DNA of 64,000 bases. Source: Flavobacterium sufflavum (GTDB lineage Bacteria; Bacteroidota; Bacteroidia; Flavobacteriales; Flavobacteriaceae). The position numbers were made by a program, and so were the translations under genes. The notes under the pieces are model-generated. The model saw only the letters and a program-made list of their open reading frames with translations, was not told the origin of the DNA and made no database searches. The stretch is from assembly GCF_004016525.1 (NCBI RefSeq), contig NZ_SACJ01000001.1:186001-250000 (forward strand). Direction: 5' to 3'. The first letter of the stretch is position 1, and every line of letters starts with the position of its first letter. Below, piece by piece: positions 17,561 to 28,319 of the stretch.

Positions 17561-19258
17561 CTATTTCTCATACTCATATACTTTGATTTTAAATGCCTTA
17601 AAATCACCTACTGGAATAATGGGTCCACCAAAGGCGGTCTCGTCTCCATTGAGTAAATGAAATTGCATTTTACCATTTTCTACAATTATTTCTTCGACAG
17701 AAGCATAACCTACATTTGACTTATTTCTTGCATTTTGTGCAATTTTAACCATAACACCACCACCTCCTGCTACTAAAAATTCATTGTCAGCTAATTTTAT
17801 TATAAGTAAACCAGCAGCACTCTGATTACCTTCTCCTTTAAGGCTCGCATCAACTCCAACTAAGTCTCCTGTGTTTTTAGAGGAATACCTTTCAGCAACG
17901 ATATCCAAATCAGCCATCTCAATCTTCGCAGATCCTTCGCCTTGCTGTAGTAATAGCCCTGTCATCTTCTCGGTGTTTCTATTTTCTAGTATGAAAGAAG
18001 AAATATTCTTTAAACAATTATATGCCCTCTGAATTGAAAAATCTTTAGGATCAGCAGTAAGCAGTAATCCTCCTCCATCTATTCCAAAAGGAGAATATCC
18101 TAAAGCATGATATTTTCCAAAAGCATAAAAAGCTCTGGCCGCTCCCTCATAATCTACTGTTGTTTCAGGAATAAATAAAGGATTTCCAGATTTGGTAAAT
18201 TCCTCGCACATCCAGTCAAATTCTTTCACTGCATAAATATCCGGTGCAAAAAAATCAATCGATGGTGCACCTGCCCGCCATATATCAAACACATGAGGCA
18301 ATGGACCACCTGAGGGATATCTTCCCGGACGTCCCCCTTTTTTCTTGAGCCAAGCATTTGCATACATTGGGATTGAATATTGCTTTTTTCCTTGCTTTGC
18401 AATTTCACCAACATATTTTGCATAATTCCAGGCCATAAAAAGCTCTTCGGTATAAAATGAAAAATTAGTTTTCCAATCTTTGGAATCTAATTCTTCGCCT
18501 TTCCCAAAAATTTCTTCCCAGGTTCCCACCTTTTTATAACCATTGGCAGCCCATACTTTTAATAATGCTGGGTGTAAACTGTTTTTATTCTTAAGAAGAT
18601 AATTCATTAATTCATCAGGAACTTTACTATTGAAAGCTGTATTAGCTTTAGCACTGTAATCTCTGCTTGAGGCCAAAACTCCAATTTCATTTTCCACTTG
18701 AACTGAAATTACAGTGTGGTCTCTCTGATCAACTTCTTTAATATGCTTCATCAATGCTGAAAATGCCAGGGTATCGCTCTTAAGTGAGTTTTCACCAAAA
18801 GTAGAAAGCGCATTTCTGGTTTCCCCTTCAGTATTTCTTATTAATGGAAAACGTTTGTAGTCATTCTTTACCCATAAAGGAGTATAAGTTGACAATCCAT
18901 TTTTCCAGCTACCAAACCATAAGAGAATTAACTTCAAATTTTGCTTTCTGGCCCCATTAATCATCACGTCTACCAATGAAAAATCAAAAGTCCCTTCCTT
19001 TTTCTCAATCATTTCCCATGAAACAGCAGCCAAAACTGTATTCAGATTCTTTTGTGCCATACGCTCCCAAATAGGTTCCATGTATGCAGCACTTCCTGTA
19101 CTTGAGTTATGTAACTCTCCTGATAACATTAAAAAAGGCTTGTCATCAACTATTAATTCCGTTTTCCCGCCAACTTTCTTAAGATAAGGTGCGCTATATT
19201 TTTGACAATTAGCATTAGTTATGATAAAAAATGCTATAAAAAAAAGTATTTGTTTCAT
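17561..19258 (-). CDS. GH35-like glycoside hydrolase (DUF5597 type), 565 aa
   Basis: A signal peptide (1-18) leads into a beta/alpha-barrel. FLMLSGELHNSSTGSAAYM is the first barrel strand, QVENEIG (acid/base E) lies at about residue 190, and FIPETTVDYEG (nucleophile E) follows at about 365. The C-terminal part, after about 450, matches the DUF5597 beta-domain found behind GH35/GH42-like barrels. Expected action is release of terminal beta-galactose or a related sugar. It is 26 bp from the isomerase gene in the same transcript. No truncation. Confidence 0.85.
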   Translation of the reverse strand: MKQILFFIAFFIITNANCQKYSAPYLKKVGGKTELIVDDKPFLMLSGELHNSSTGSAAYMEPIWERMAQKNLNTVLAAVSWEMIEKKEGTFDFSLVDVMINGARKQNLKLILLWFGSWKNGLSTYTPLWVKNDYKRFPLIRNTEGETRNALSTFGENSLKSDTLAFSALMKHIKEVDQRDHTVISVQVENEIGVLASSRDYSAKANTAFNSKVPDELMNYLLKNKNSLHPALLKVWAANGYKKVGTWEEIFGKGEELDSKDWKTNFSFYTEELFMAWNYAKYVGEIAKQGKKQYSIPMYANAWLKKKGGRPGRYPSGGPLPHVFDIWRAGAPSIDFFAPDIYAVKEFDWMCEEFTKSGNPLFIPETTVDYEGAARAFYAFGKYHALGYSPFGIDGGGLLLTADPKDFSIQRAYNCLKNISSFILENRNTEKMTGLLLQQGEGSAKIEMADLDIVAERYSSKNTGDLVGVDASLKGEGNQSAAGLLIIKLADNEFLVAGGGGVMVKIAQNARNKSNVGYASVEEIIVENGKMQFHLLNGDETAFGGPIIPVGDFKAFKIKVYEYEK

Positions 19259-19284
19259 ACAAATTAAATTTGAATATTCTTGAT

Positions 19285-20130
19285 TTAAATATGTTTCTTT
19301 AAAAATTCAGCACTTAGCTGAAAAGACTTTACAGGTGAGTTGTCCACCCAATTTCTATGTGTTTCCAAAATAATTGCTTTCACACCATTCTTTTTTGCAG
19401 ATTCAATTAATGCCTTTAGGTTTATGTTTCCATACCCTAATTCCATTCCGTCCGATTTCACTATTGATCCTTTACTGCCTTTCATCCTCGTTCCACGATC
19501 ATTAATGTGATATAATTTCATTCTATCGCCAAGAGTTTCCATTAAGGCAACAGCATCACAACCAGCTTCTATAGCCCAATAGGAATCAAATTCAAAGTTC
19601 ACATATTGTGGATTTGTTTTTTCCAGCAATAACTGATATGCTGTCTTACCCGATTCTAATCTACGAAACTCACAATTGTGATTATGATATAGGAGTTGCA
19701 CATTAGCTGCATCCAACAGTTTACCTGCCTGATTTAATTTGTTTGCCAACTCGTTCACTGCCTGTTGGCTGGAATAATCATACCGAAACATTCCTGTAAC
19801 AATAATGTAATCTGTTTGATATGCTCTAGCTTCTTCAATTATTTTAAGAGGATCTTTCAAAATACTTCTCAAATCTTCATGAATACCTACAACTAACAAA
19901 CCCGATTCCGCTATCAACTTTTTCCAGTCAAGACGTCCGCTAAATCCTATTGGCATCCCTGCAAGTTTGGTTAAAAGAGGAACAATCAAAGGCATTTTTT
20001 TTATCATAAAACCATTCAGTTCTATAGCCTCATATCCTGATTCCTTAACTGCCCGTAATGTTTCCCTTGCTTTTTTTTCACTGCCTAACACAGTCCGAAG
20101 CTGAAACTGTTGGATTGCCTGAATTGCCAT
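19285..20130 (-). CDS. Sugar phosphate isomerase/epimerase (xylose-isomerase-like TIM barrel), 281 aa
   Basis: The protein has the AP-endonuclease-2/xylose-isomerase barrel: YEAIELNGF, VVGIHEDL, LLYHNHNCEF, FEFDSYWAIEAG, LYHINDRG and ILETHRNW hold the usual metal-binding E, H and D residues. There is no signal peptide, so it acts in the cytoplasm. It lies between the GH35-like and GH78 genes with short spacers. It probably interconverts a sugar released by the exported glycosidases; the substrate is not clear. Confidence 0.82.
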   Translation of the reverse strand: MAIQAIQQFQLRTVLGSEKKARETLRAVKESGYEAIELNGFMIKKMPLIVPLLTKLAGMPIGFSGRLDWKKLIAESGLLVVGIHEDLRSILKDPLKIIEEARAYQTDYIIVTGMFRYDYSSQQAVNELANKLNQAGKLLDAANVQLLYHNHNCEFRRLESGKTAYQLLLEKTNPQYVNFEFDSYWAIEAGCDAVALMETLGDRMKLYHINDRGTRMKGSKGSIVKSDGMELGYGNINLKALIESAKKNGVKAIILETHRNWVDNSPVKSFQLSAEFLKKHI

Positions 20131-20164
20131 CGGTTTTGTCTACTTAATTAAAAAATGACTAATG

Positions 20165-23100
20165 TTATAATCTTATTTCAAACTCATGTACACCAGATCC
20201 TATCTCCATTTTAGAGTTATTGAATGAATTATTATTTTCTAATACCCCTCCATTCTTTACACCAATAATATGGACATTTGCAGGTAATACTATTTTAGCT
20301 GTAGTATTTGCAGGTAATTTGACTTTCAGTACTGCTTTATTATCTGGAAGAATTTTCCATTCCGATGAAATTTCACCATATACAGACTTGTATTCACCTT
20401 TTGCCTGGGTAATCTTTCCAGACTTGTCAAATACGGGACTGATGATAATTTTCTTGAATCCAGCTGCATTAGGGTCTGCATTAATACCTGCCATTGAACG
20501 ATAAATCCATTCCACAACAGATCCAAAAGCATAATGATTATAAGAATTCATTGATGCTTCCACTTTATCACTATCCCAACGTTCCCACCAAGTAGTTGCT
20601 CCATTCTTAATCATGTACCCCCAAGATGGATAGGTATCATTAAGCAATAATCGATAAGCTACATCCGCTCTTCCATTCTCTGACAATGCAAAAAGTAAAT
20701 AAGGAGTTCCCAAAAATCCTGTTGACAAATGCCAATTATGTGCTTCAATCGCTTTTACCAATTTTTCCGTTACAGTTGCTTTTAGAGCATCAGGAACCAT
20801 TCCGGTATGCAAAGCAATGACATAAGAAGTTTGGCTTCCAGATCCTACCTTTCCATCAGCAGCTATAAATTCTTTTTGAAAAGCCTCTTTTATTTTCTCC
20901 CTTAACTCCAAATATTTTTTTGCTTCATCCTCTTTTCCTATTGCAGTTGCCATCTGGGACATCATATTGGCTGTCATAGCCCAAAGACCTGTACTAATTA
21001 AATTATTCTGCGTAGTTGTATCTGGAGCTAACCAATCCCCTAAGTATCCTCCAGGACGAATATAATTTTTACTCATCGCTGCCACATAATCCATATAACG
21101 AACCATTGCAGGCCAGTTTTCGTGAATAACACTCTTGTCTCCATACTGCATCCAAGATCCCCAAGGAACAACTACTCCTGCATCTTCCCAGCCTGGCGAA
21201 CCATTTTTTCTGTTATTTTTGGGTACAGCAGGTGCCGTGTTTGTAAATCCACCATCCACGGTTTGTTCGTCTTTGATATCTTTCATCCACTTATGTGTGA
21301 AAGCTGCAATATCATAGTTATAGGTTCCTGTTCTCCAAAAAACCTGGCCATCTCCCGTGTATCCCATTCTTTCGTCCCGCTGAGGACAGTCTGTTGGCAC
21401 ACTAATAAAATTGCCACGTTGCCCCCAGATACCTAGTGAATACATATTGTTTATTAAAGTACTTGATGTATTTACAAAACCTGTAACCTCATCTACAGAA
21501 CTTATAACTTCGGCAACAACAGACTTGTCTGTAAGTTGCCCCGGAAAACCGGATATTTCAATATATCTAAAACCATGAAAGGTAAAATGAGGGATAAATT
21601 CTTCTTCTCCTTTTCCTTTGAGTACATAGTTGTCTGTTGCAGTTGCATTTCGAAGATTATCAACAAACAAGCTGTCTTTTGAACTCAATTTTTCAGCAAA
21701 TCGCATTTTTACTTGTGTCCCAGCCTCTCCTTTTACCTTTAATCGTGTCCAACCTACAAGGTTTTGTCCCATATCAATAATCCATCGATGATCTCCGGTT
21801 TTACGAATTTCAACTGGCTTTACCGTTTGTGTTACCTTAACTGTATTGTTTACCTGAGGTGACAGATTATTATAACTGCCTTCCATAACACTAACAGAAC
21901 TCCAACCTTTGTCATTAAATCCTAAATTATTCCAGCCATTTTGTTCTAATCTGGCATCGTAAAATTCCCCTGCATATATCTCTGACATTAAAATTGGGGA
22001 AGAATTTGATTTCCAGGAATCATCTGTTACAATTTTATCTTTTGTCCCATCAGTATAGCTTACATGAATCTCTGCCAATAACTTATTTGAAGTCATATTA
22101 TAAAGATCATACTCTCCATTCCACCCAAACGGACTGCCGTACCAACCGTCTCCTAACAAAGAACCAGCGACATTTTGGCCTTTTTTCAACAAGGCAGTTA
22201 TATCGTAAGTTTGATAGGTTAATCTTTTATTATAATTGGTAAACTCTGGTGTCAACACATTATTTCCAATGCGCTGTCCATTAACATACATTCTATAAGT
22301 ACCTAATGCAGAAACGTATAACCGTGCTGATGCTACTGTCTTTTTCACATTAAAAGCTCTACGCATATATGATGCTGACTCTGAAAGTGGTCCTGGATCT
22401 AAACCGAATTTAGGTTCATTCAATTCTCCTACTACTTTAGGCGATTTCCAATCAACCTCATTATTATTTCTAGAAACCCAATTACTGCTAGAAGTTGGAA
22501 ACTTAATAATTTTTCCATCCTTTTCTTCCATTCTTAATACTGCTGCAAAAGCAGAATAATTGCCAGGATATGCTTTACCTGTGCTTTGTGAAAATGAAGC
22601 TGTTCTTACACTTGAAACTTTCACATCAATTACATTTTCTCCTAATTTCAAATATCCAATGAGTTCCTGACGTTCAAACGTTTGCCAAGCTTTACTCTTT
22701 GTAACAACCAATTTACCATTTACAAATAACTGATAATCACCTCTTGCAACAGTCTGCAAACTAGCAGTCTTTGGTAACTCATCAAGATTTATTTTGAGAC
22801 GAAAAAATGCCTTCGTTTTTGACGGTACATCTGTTGCATCTTGATTTGCTAACCAAATCCATCTCATATTTTCACGATCTGACTTTACTTCATTATGAGT
22901 ATCTGAAATCCATTTAGCACTCCAGTCCTTAGTATTTAAAATTCCCATTTCCCAAAAAGCCGAGTCTGACCACAAGGAAACATTCCCCTTGTTATCCCAT
23001 ACCCTAACTGTCCAATAATATCTTTTTTGGGATTCTACTTTTGGTCCCGCATAAGGTATAGATACCGATTCACCACCTAAAATTTTTCCACTGTTCCAAA

Positions 23101-23377
23101 CATCACATTTATTTTCCGTTAAAAACTTTGGACTTGTTGAAACAATTATCTGATAAGCTGTTTGTAAATAATTATTTTGAGATGTGCTTGATTGCCATGA
23201 TAAACTTGGATTCAAATTTCCAATACCCATAGGGTTTACCAAATAATCACATCTGAGATTAACGGGTACAGTTTGTTTTTCAGAAATAGAGTTATTCCCT
23301 TTTACCTGAAAAACAGCAAACAACATTATCCAAAAGGCGAAAATGCCCAACTTAATAGTTTTCTTATTATAAATCAT
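20165..23377 (-). CDS. GH78 alpha-L-rhamnosidase, 1070 aa
   Basis: A signal peptide (about 10-27) precedes N-terminal beta-sandwich domains, an (alpha/alpha)6 catalytic barrel and a C-terminal beta domain. The catalytic signature TDCPQRDERMGYTGDGQ is intact with its D/E residues, and TTWWERWDS supplies the second conserved E. The size and domain order match exported Bacteroidetes alpha-L-rhamnosidases. It releases terminal rhamnose. With the uronate enzymes, it points to a substrate such as ulvan, gum arabic-type side chains or plant glycosides. It is co-directional with 34-bp spacers on both sides. Confidence 0.93.
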   Translation of the reverse strand: MIYNKKTIKLGIFAFWIMLFAVFQVKGNNSISEKQTVPVNLRCDYLVNPMGIGNLNPSLSWQSSTSQNNYLQTAYQIIVSTSPKFLTENKCDVWNSGKILGGESVSIPYAGPKVESQKRYYWTVRVWDNKGNVSLWSDSAFWEMGILNTKDWSAKWISDTHNEVKSDRENMRWIWLANQDATDVPSKTKAFFRLKINLDELPKTASLQTVARGDYQLFVNGKLVVTKSKAWQTFERQELIGYLKLGENVIDVKVSSVRTASFSQSTGKAYPGNYSAFAAVLRMEEKDGKIIKFPTSSSNWVSRNNNEVDWKSPKVVGELNEPKFGLDPGPLSESASYMRRAFNVKKTVASARLYVSALGTYRMYVNGQRIGNNVLTPEFTNYNKRLTYQTYDITALLKKGQNVAGSLLGDGWYGSPFGWNGEYDLYNMTSNKLLAEIHVSYTDGTKDKIVTDDSWKSNSSPILMSEIYAGEFYDARLEQNGWNNLGFNDKGWSSVSVMEGSYNNLSPQVNNTVKVTQTVKPVEIRKTGDHRWIIDMGQNLVGWTRLKVKGEAGTQVKMRFAEKLSSKDSLFVDNLRNATATDNYVLKGKGEEEFIPHFTFHGFRYIEISGFPGQLTDKSVVAEVISSVDEVTGFVNTSSTLINNMYSLGIWGQRGNFISVPTDCPQRDERMGYTGDGQVFWRTGTYNYDIAAFTHKWMKDIKDEQTVDGGFTNTAPAVPKNNRKNGSPGWEDAGVVVPWGSWMQYGDKSVIHENWPAMVRYMDYVAAMSKNYIRPGGYLGDWLAPDTTTQNNLISTGLWAMTANMMSQMATAIGKEDEAKKYLELREKIKEAFQKEFIAADGKVGSGSQTSYVIALHTGMVPDALKATVTEKLVKAIEAHNWHLSTGFLGTPYLLFALSENGRADVAYRLLLNDTYPSWGYMIKNGATTWWERWDSDKVEASMNSYNHYAFGSVVEWIYRSMAGINADPNAAGFKKIIISPVFDKSGKITQAKGEYKSVYGEISSEWKILPDNKAVLKVKLPANTTAKIVLPANVHIIGVKNGGVLENNNSFNNSKMEIGSGVHEFEIRL

Positions 23378-23411
23378 AGTTCAATTATTTTAAAAACATC
23401 TAAACAAAATT

Positions 23412-25685
23412 CTATTTCTTCCAAACAAAACTTGCCTGCATTACCTCCTCTGAATTTGTGCCGATGTACACGTTAAACTTTCCTGACTCCCAATCCCATT
23501 TCAATTGACTGTTATAAAATTTCAAATTTTCAGGAGTAATCAAAAAAGTCAACTCCTTAGTCTCTCCAGGTAATAAAAATACTTTCTGAAACATTTTTAG
23601 TTCTTTTACAGGACGTGTAACCGATGCTACCGGGTCGTTTAGGTAAAATTGTACCGTTTCTTCTCCTGCATATTTACCACTATTGGTAATTTTGATAGTA
23701 GCTTTCAGTGTTTTATTATTTCCTGTAAGCAATTCATCACTCAACACTATTTTATCATAGGTAAATGTGGTATAACTCAAACCGTAACCGAAAGGATATA
23801 AAGGAGAATTTTTCATATCAAGATAATTAGATACAAAGTTTTCTTTCTTTCCCTCGGTATAAGGTCGTCCTGTATTTTTATGATTGTAATAAATTGGAAT
23901 CTGCCCAACAGAACGTGGAAATGTCATTGTCAATTTTCCTGAAGGATTATAATTACCAAATAATACATCAGCCAATGCACTTCCTGCTTCATTACCTAAA
24001 CGCCAAGTCTCCAATACGGCATCTGCATAAGGCAAATCTTCTTCAATAGTCAATGGACGTCCATTAACCAAAACCAAAATAACAGGTTTGCCTGCTGCTT
24101 TCAAAGCTCTCAAAAGCTTTCTCTGGCACTCTGGTATTGAAATATCAGTAAAGCTTTTTGCTTCACCAGACATTGTTTTAGATTCTCCAAGAACGGCTAC
24201 AATTACATCCGATTTTTTAGCAACTTCAAGAGCTTCAGCTTGTAATTTTTGCTGTTCTTCTTCATTATAGTAACTACGTGTTTTCTGGATAAAAACTGTA
24301 TTATCAGTAGACAGACTTCCTGCACTAAAGACCACATTAGGATTTTGATTTTTTATCCCATCTAAAAATGAAACAACAGTATTGGTTTCTCCTGCAAAAG
24401 CCCACATACTTGACATTTCTGCCTGATCATTACCCCATGGCCCAATAAGGGCAATCTTGGTATTTTTCTTCAGTGGTAAAGTCATATTCTCATTTTTTAG
24501 AAGAACTATTGACTTAAGTGCTGCATCTTTTGCAACCTTGATATTTTGCTCTGTCAAGAAAGTTTTTTCAGCTTTTTCAAGGTTGAAATTACGATACGGA
24601 TTTTCAAAAAGGCCTAATTTATATTTTGCTTCCAGTACTCTTCGGCAGGCAACATCGACTTGTGCCAAAGTAATCTTCTTTTCTTTCAACAATTCAGCCA
24701 TAGCCGCTCTCATACTTTCACTTGCCATATCCATATCCACCCCTGCATTTAGTGCAATTTCGGCAGCCTGTTTATAATCTTCAGCTACTCCGTGAGCTAT
24801 CATTTCCTGAATGGCATTAAAATCAGTAACCACAAAACCTTTAAACCCCCATTGCTTGCGCAACAAATCAGTTAGTAACCATTTATTACCAGTAGCAGGA
24901 ACACCATCAATATCATTGAATGAAGTCATTATACTTCCTGCACCTGCATCAATGGCTGCTTTATATGGCGGAAGATAATTCTGATACATAGTCAAACGAC
25001 TCATATCAGTTGTATTATAATCTCTTCCAGCCTCTGCAGCTCCATACATCCCAAAATGTTTAACGCATGCCATTAAAGAAGTTTCATTTCGCAAATTAGT
25101 TCCCTGGTATCCTTTCACCATGGCTGCTCCAACTAATCCCCCAAGATAAGGGTCTTCTCCAGCACCTTCCATAACTCTACCCCAGCGGGGATCCCTCGTT
25201 ATATCAACCATAGGAGAATACGTCCAGTTGTAACCTGCGGCAGAAGCTTCAGTGGCGGCTACACGGGCAGTTTCCTCAATAAGAGTTGTATCCCATGAAC
25301 AAGAAAGGCCAAGAGGAATAGGAAAAATTGTTTTGTATCCATGAATAATATCCAAACCATTTAAAAACGGAATTTTCAAGCGCGTACTATCGGCAAGAAT
25401 TGCTCTGGAATGGACCGATTTTGGGGTCCCCAAAATTGCATAAACATTTCCTGCAGAACCATCTTTCAATTTTTCAAATGTATTCTTGGTTGCAAAAGGA
25501 CCCGTTCTGGAAACTGGAGTAACCAGATTCATCTGTCCGAGTTTTTCTTCCAAAGTCATTTTTTTCATTAATGCCGTGATAAAAGCATTCATTTTTTTAT
25601 CATCACTATTCTGGCTCTGTGCAGAAATAGTACTGAACAGCAGAGAAAAAAGAAGACATATACTATGAAATTGTGTGTGTTTCAT
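23412..25685 (-). CDS. bglX: GH3 beta-glycosidase (BglX-like), 757 aa
   Basis: The signal peptide is residues 1-22. The GH3 N-domain has the catalytic nucleophile D288 in VVTDFNAIQEM; the KHFGMYG and GRDYNTT loops are present. The C-domain (about 400-630) and a C-terminal fibronectin III-like domain (about 660-750) follow. The order and length equal those of periplasmic BglX. It likely splits terminal beta-glucose or beta-xylose. It is 39 bp from GH2b and 34 bp from GH78, inside the same transcript. Confidence 0.9.
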   Translation of the reverse strand: MKHTQFHSICLLFSLLFSTISAQSQNSDDKKMNAFITALMKKMTLEEKLGQMNLVTPVSRTGPFATKNTFEKLKDGSAGNVYAILGTPKSVHSRAILADSTRLKIPFLNGLDIIHGYKTIFPIPLGLSCSWDTTLIEETARVAATEASAAGYNWTYSPMVDITRDPRWGRVMEGAGEDPYLGGLVGAAMVKGYQGTNLRNETSLMACVKHFGMYGAAEAGRDYNTTDMSRLTMYQNYLPPYKAAIDAGAGSIMTSFNDIDGVPATGNKWLLTDLLRKQWGFKGFVVTDFNAIQEMIAHGVAEDYKQAAEIALNAGVDMDMASESMRAAMAELLKEKKITLAQVDVACRRVLEAKYKLGLFENPYRNFNLEKAEKTFLTEQNIKVAKDAALKSIVLLKNENMTLPLKKNTKIALIGPWGNDQAEMSSMWAFAGETNTVVSFLDGIKNQNPNVVFSAGSLSTDNTVFIQKTRSYYNEEEQQKLQAEALEVAKKSDVIVAVLGESKTMSGEAKSFTDISIPECQRKLLRALKAAGKPVILVLVNGRPLTIEEDLPYADAVLETWRLGNEAGSALADVLFGNYNPSGKLTMTFPRSVGQIPIYYNHKNTGRPYTEGKKENFVSNYLDMKNSPLYPFGYGLSYTTFTYDKIVLSDELLTGNNKTLKATIKITNSGKYAGEETVQFYLNDPVASVTRPVKELKMFQKVFLLPGETKELTFLITPENLKFYNSQLKWDWESGKFNVYIGTNSEEVMQASFVWKK

Positions 25686-25724
25686 TTATTTTATAAATTA
25701 TATTTAAAACCTAACAATACCATA

Positions 25725-28292
25725 CTAAAGTCTGGTTAGCTTGATACCACTTATAATTGGCTGTCCGGTTATAGCTTTAAAATCAACTCGAATTCCTTTG
25801 CCATTCTTAACTTCGATGGTATATGTTTTAATAGAAGCTGTAAGCGAACTAGAAAGTTCGAATAAATCAAATGTAGAGAGCACCTCTTCATTATTTATGC
25901 TGACATTGAATACTCTTTTACCGGCTTCACTTTCCTGCAGTTCACAAAATTGTAAATCAATTTCGTAACGACCGTCCGGTACATCAAACTTATAGGCTTC
26001 CATACCTAATCTAGCTGTTTGAAAAAGTGGATCAATAGTGGTAGCTTTGACATTATGAGGCATATTTAAAGTCGTTTTTTTTGTTAAATCAACACCAATA
26101 TGTCCCCAGCCACCTTCTCGATAGGCTTGATCCGGTTGATAAATCACACGGTTATCAGGATCGGTAAAAAAACATTTTGAACCTGCATTTACGGCTACAA
26201 CCAATTCCTTGTCCTTACTGCTTCGCAAATCATAAGGTAGAACTTTGAAATTAACGATACACACATCTTTCTGATTTCCTGAAATTAATTCGAGAATATT
26301 TTTGCCGTCTTCAAAAGGGACTTCATAAACAGCAGTAAAATCAACTACTTTTTGTTTACCAACCGATTTACCATTAACCAATAATTCCACTTCAGGCAAA
26401 TTGGAAAATATTTTGACTTGTTGTTTTGCGAAATTTTCGTTTATTGAAGCAGAAGTTCCGATACGATCGACCCAATCTCTAGAAGCTATATAAAGCACTG
26501 GCTTTTTAGTAAGTGCTGCTTGTAGAAAATAATAGATATCTTTAGGCTTACGGTTATATCGAACTATACCTTTGTTATTGATTCCAGGCATAGATTCTCC
26601 TCGTTTAGACACTCCAAAATCAATAAAATTCCAAATAGATGAACCAATCACAAAAGGCCTTTCAAGGATTTGTTTCAGATAAGAAGCGTGAAATAGCTGT
26701 TGGTATTCCATACTGAAATCATAGCTTTCCGGGCTTAGACTATGAAGGCGTGTATCAGATCCGCTACCATATTCACTTACTATTAAAGGACGATTTGGAT
26801 ATTTAGTATTTTCTTCATCTAAAAATTTCCCAAAATCAGCAAGTGTTGCTCGATACCATCCCTCATAACGATTCCATCCAACAATATTAGGCAAATCACC
26901 CAGTCCTTTTTTATTGTAAAGCGGACTTGCGTGAAAAGCCAGCCCCGTAAGTCTATTAGGATCTTCTTTATGACATAATGCTTCCAATTCCTTATGTAAC
27001 TCGCCAAGTGCATCAGAATAACCGCCAATTAATATCTCATTAGAATAACCCCAAAGCATAACAGATGGATGATTATAATGCTGTCTGATCATCTCGGTCA
27101 AATTAATACGACAGTTTTCAAAAAACTCTTTTGTAGGAGTAATTGCGTTTACAATGGGTATTTCTTCCCAAGCTATCAATCCTAGCTTATCACATTCTTC
27201 CAGCACGGAAGGATCCTGGGGATAATGAGATATTCGGATATAATTTGCCCCCATTTCCTTAATCAGTTTAATATCATAACGGTTCAAATCATTACTCAAC
27301 GCATTTCCTAACCCTTCATAATCCTGATGGCGACAGGCACCGATTAATTTTATAGGTTTCCCATTAAGCATGAATCCTTGCTTTGTATCAGCACTGAACC
27401 AACGAAACCCAAGAGGATTGTCTATCAAATCTAAAATTGCTCCTGTTTTTTCTTCAATAATTTGGGTCTTTACACGATAAAGATAAGGAGAATCTGGAGA
27501 CCATAATTTTGGTGTTGTTATTTTTCCAGACAACGCTGTAAAAGGAGTATTTTTTCCAGATTCGACTTTTAATTTTGAGATTAATTCTTTAACTATTTTC
27601 CCTTCGGCATCAACAATTATATTTTTAATCTTTACCGATAATGCATTTAATCCCTCGTTTTTGATTTCGCCCCAAATCTTTACACTCGCTGATTCGTTGC
27701 TTACTTCAGGCGTTTCTACAAATACACCTTTCGAACCATAGTTGTCGTTGCGAAAATGTACCTGATTATATTCTTCCAAATAAACATCTCGATAAATACC
27801 TCCCCAGAAATTAAAATCAGCACTAAAAGCTGAGGGAGCGATAGAAGGATTGAGAGTATTATCAACTTTAACCGCAATTTGATTTACTGCTTTATTCCCT
27901 TTATTTAAATATGATGTAACATCAAACCTAAAACCAGAATAACCACCCTGATGTCTTCCCACTTGTTTTCCGTTCACAAATACATATACATCCTGCAAGG
28001 CACCTTCAAAATACAGACAATATTTTTTATCCTGACTAATTTTACTGATCATTTTTTTTCGATACCAGCCAATTCCCTGATAATAATTAATCCCTTTCAT
28101 GGCGTCATCAGCATTCCATGTATGTGGTAGATTTACAATATCCCAATTTTGGTCATTGAATGCTGCATCCTGTGCCGAATTAACATCACTTCTTTCAAAA
28201 CGCCAGTATTCATTAATTGTTTCTAACTTTCGCTGCGCATTTATAGTCATAAATGGGCTTAACAAAAGCATTATAAAAATTGCTTTTTTCAT
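25725..28292 (-). CDS. GH2 family glycosidase with malectin-like domain (copy b), 855 aa
   Basis: A signal peptide (1-19) precedes a GH2 core with acid/base E419 (WGYSNEI) and nucleophile E507 (VSEYGSG). A C-terminal malectin-like domain (about 745-855) contains FQTARLGMEAYKF and VFNVSINNEEVL. It is clearly a paralogue of the protein at 14577-17321, with the same domain order, but is shorter at the N-terminus. The two copies probably differ in the linkage or sugar they accept. It is preceded by its GH43-like neighbour at 27 bp. Confidence 0.88.
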   Translation of the reverse strand: MKKAIFIMLLLSPFMTINAQRKLETINEYWRFERSDVNSAQDAAFNDQNWDIVNLPHTWNADDAMKGINYYQGIGWYRKKMISKISQDKKYCLYFEGALQDVYVFVNGKQVGRHQGGYSGFRFDVTSYLNKGNKAVNQIAVKVDNTLNPSIAPSAFSADFNFWGGIYRDVYLEEYNQVHFRNDNYGSKGVFVETPEVSNESASVKIWGEIKNEGLNALSVKIKNIIVDAEGKIVKELISKLKVESGKNTPFTALSGKITTPKLWSPDSPYLYRVKTQIIEEKTGAILDLIDNPLGFRWFSADTKQGFMLNGKPIKLIGACRHQDYEGLGNALSNDLNRYDIKLIKEMGANYIRISHYPQDPSVLEECDKLGLIAWEEIPIVNAITPTKEFFENCRINLTEMIRQHYNHPSVMLWGYSNEILIGGYSDALGELHKELEALCHKEDPNRLTGLAFHASPLYNKKGLGDLPNIVGWNRYEGWYRATLADFGKFLDEENTKYPNRPLIVSEYGSGSDTRLHSLSPESYDFSMEYQQLFHASYLKQILERPFVIGSSIWNFIDFGVSKRGESMPGINNKGIVRYNRKPKDIYYFLQAALTKKPVLYIASRDWVDRIGTSASINENFAKQQVKIFSNLPEVELLVNGKSVGKQKVVDFTAVYEVPFEDGKNILELISGNQKDVCIVNFKVLPYDLRSSKDKELVVAVNAGSKCFFTDPDNRVIYQPDQAYREGGWGHIGVDLTKKTTLNMPHNVKATTIDPLFQTARLGMEAYKFDVPDGRYEIDLQFCELQESEAGKRVFNVSINNEEVLSTFDLFELSSSLTASIKTYTIEVKNGKGIRVDFKAITGQPIISGIKLTRL

Positions 28293-28319
28293 ATTTTTTG
28301 TTGGTAGTTTGGTTGTCTA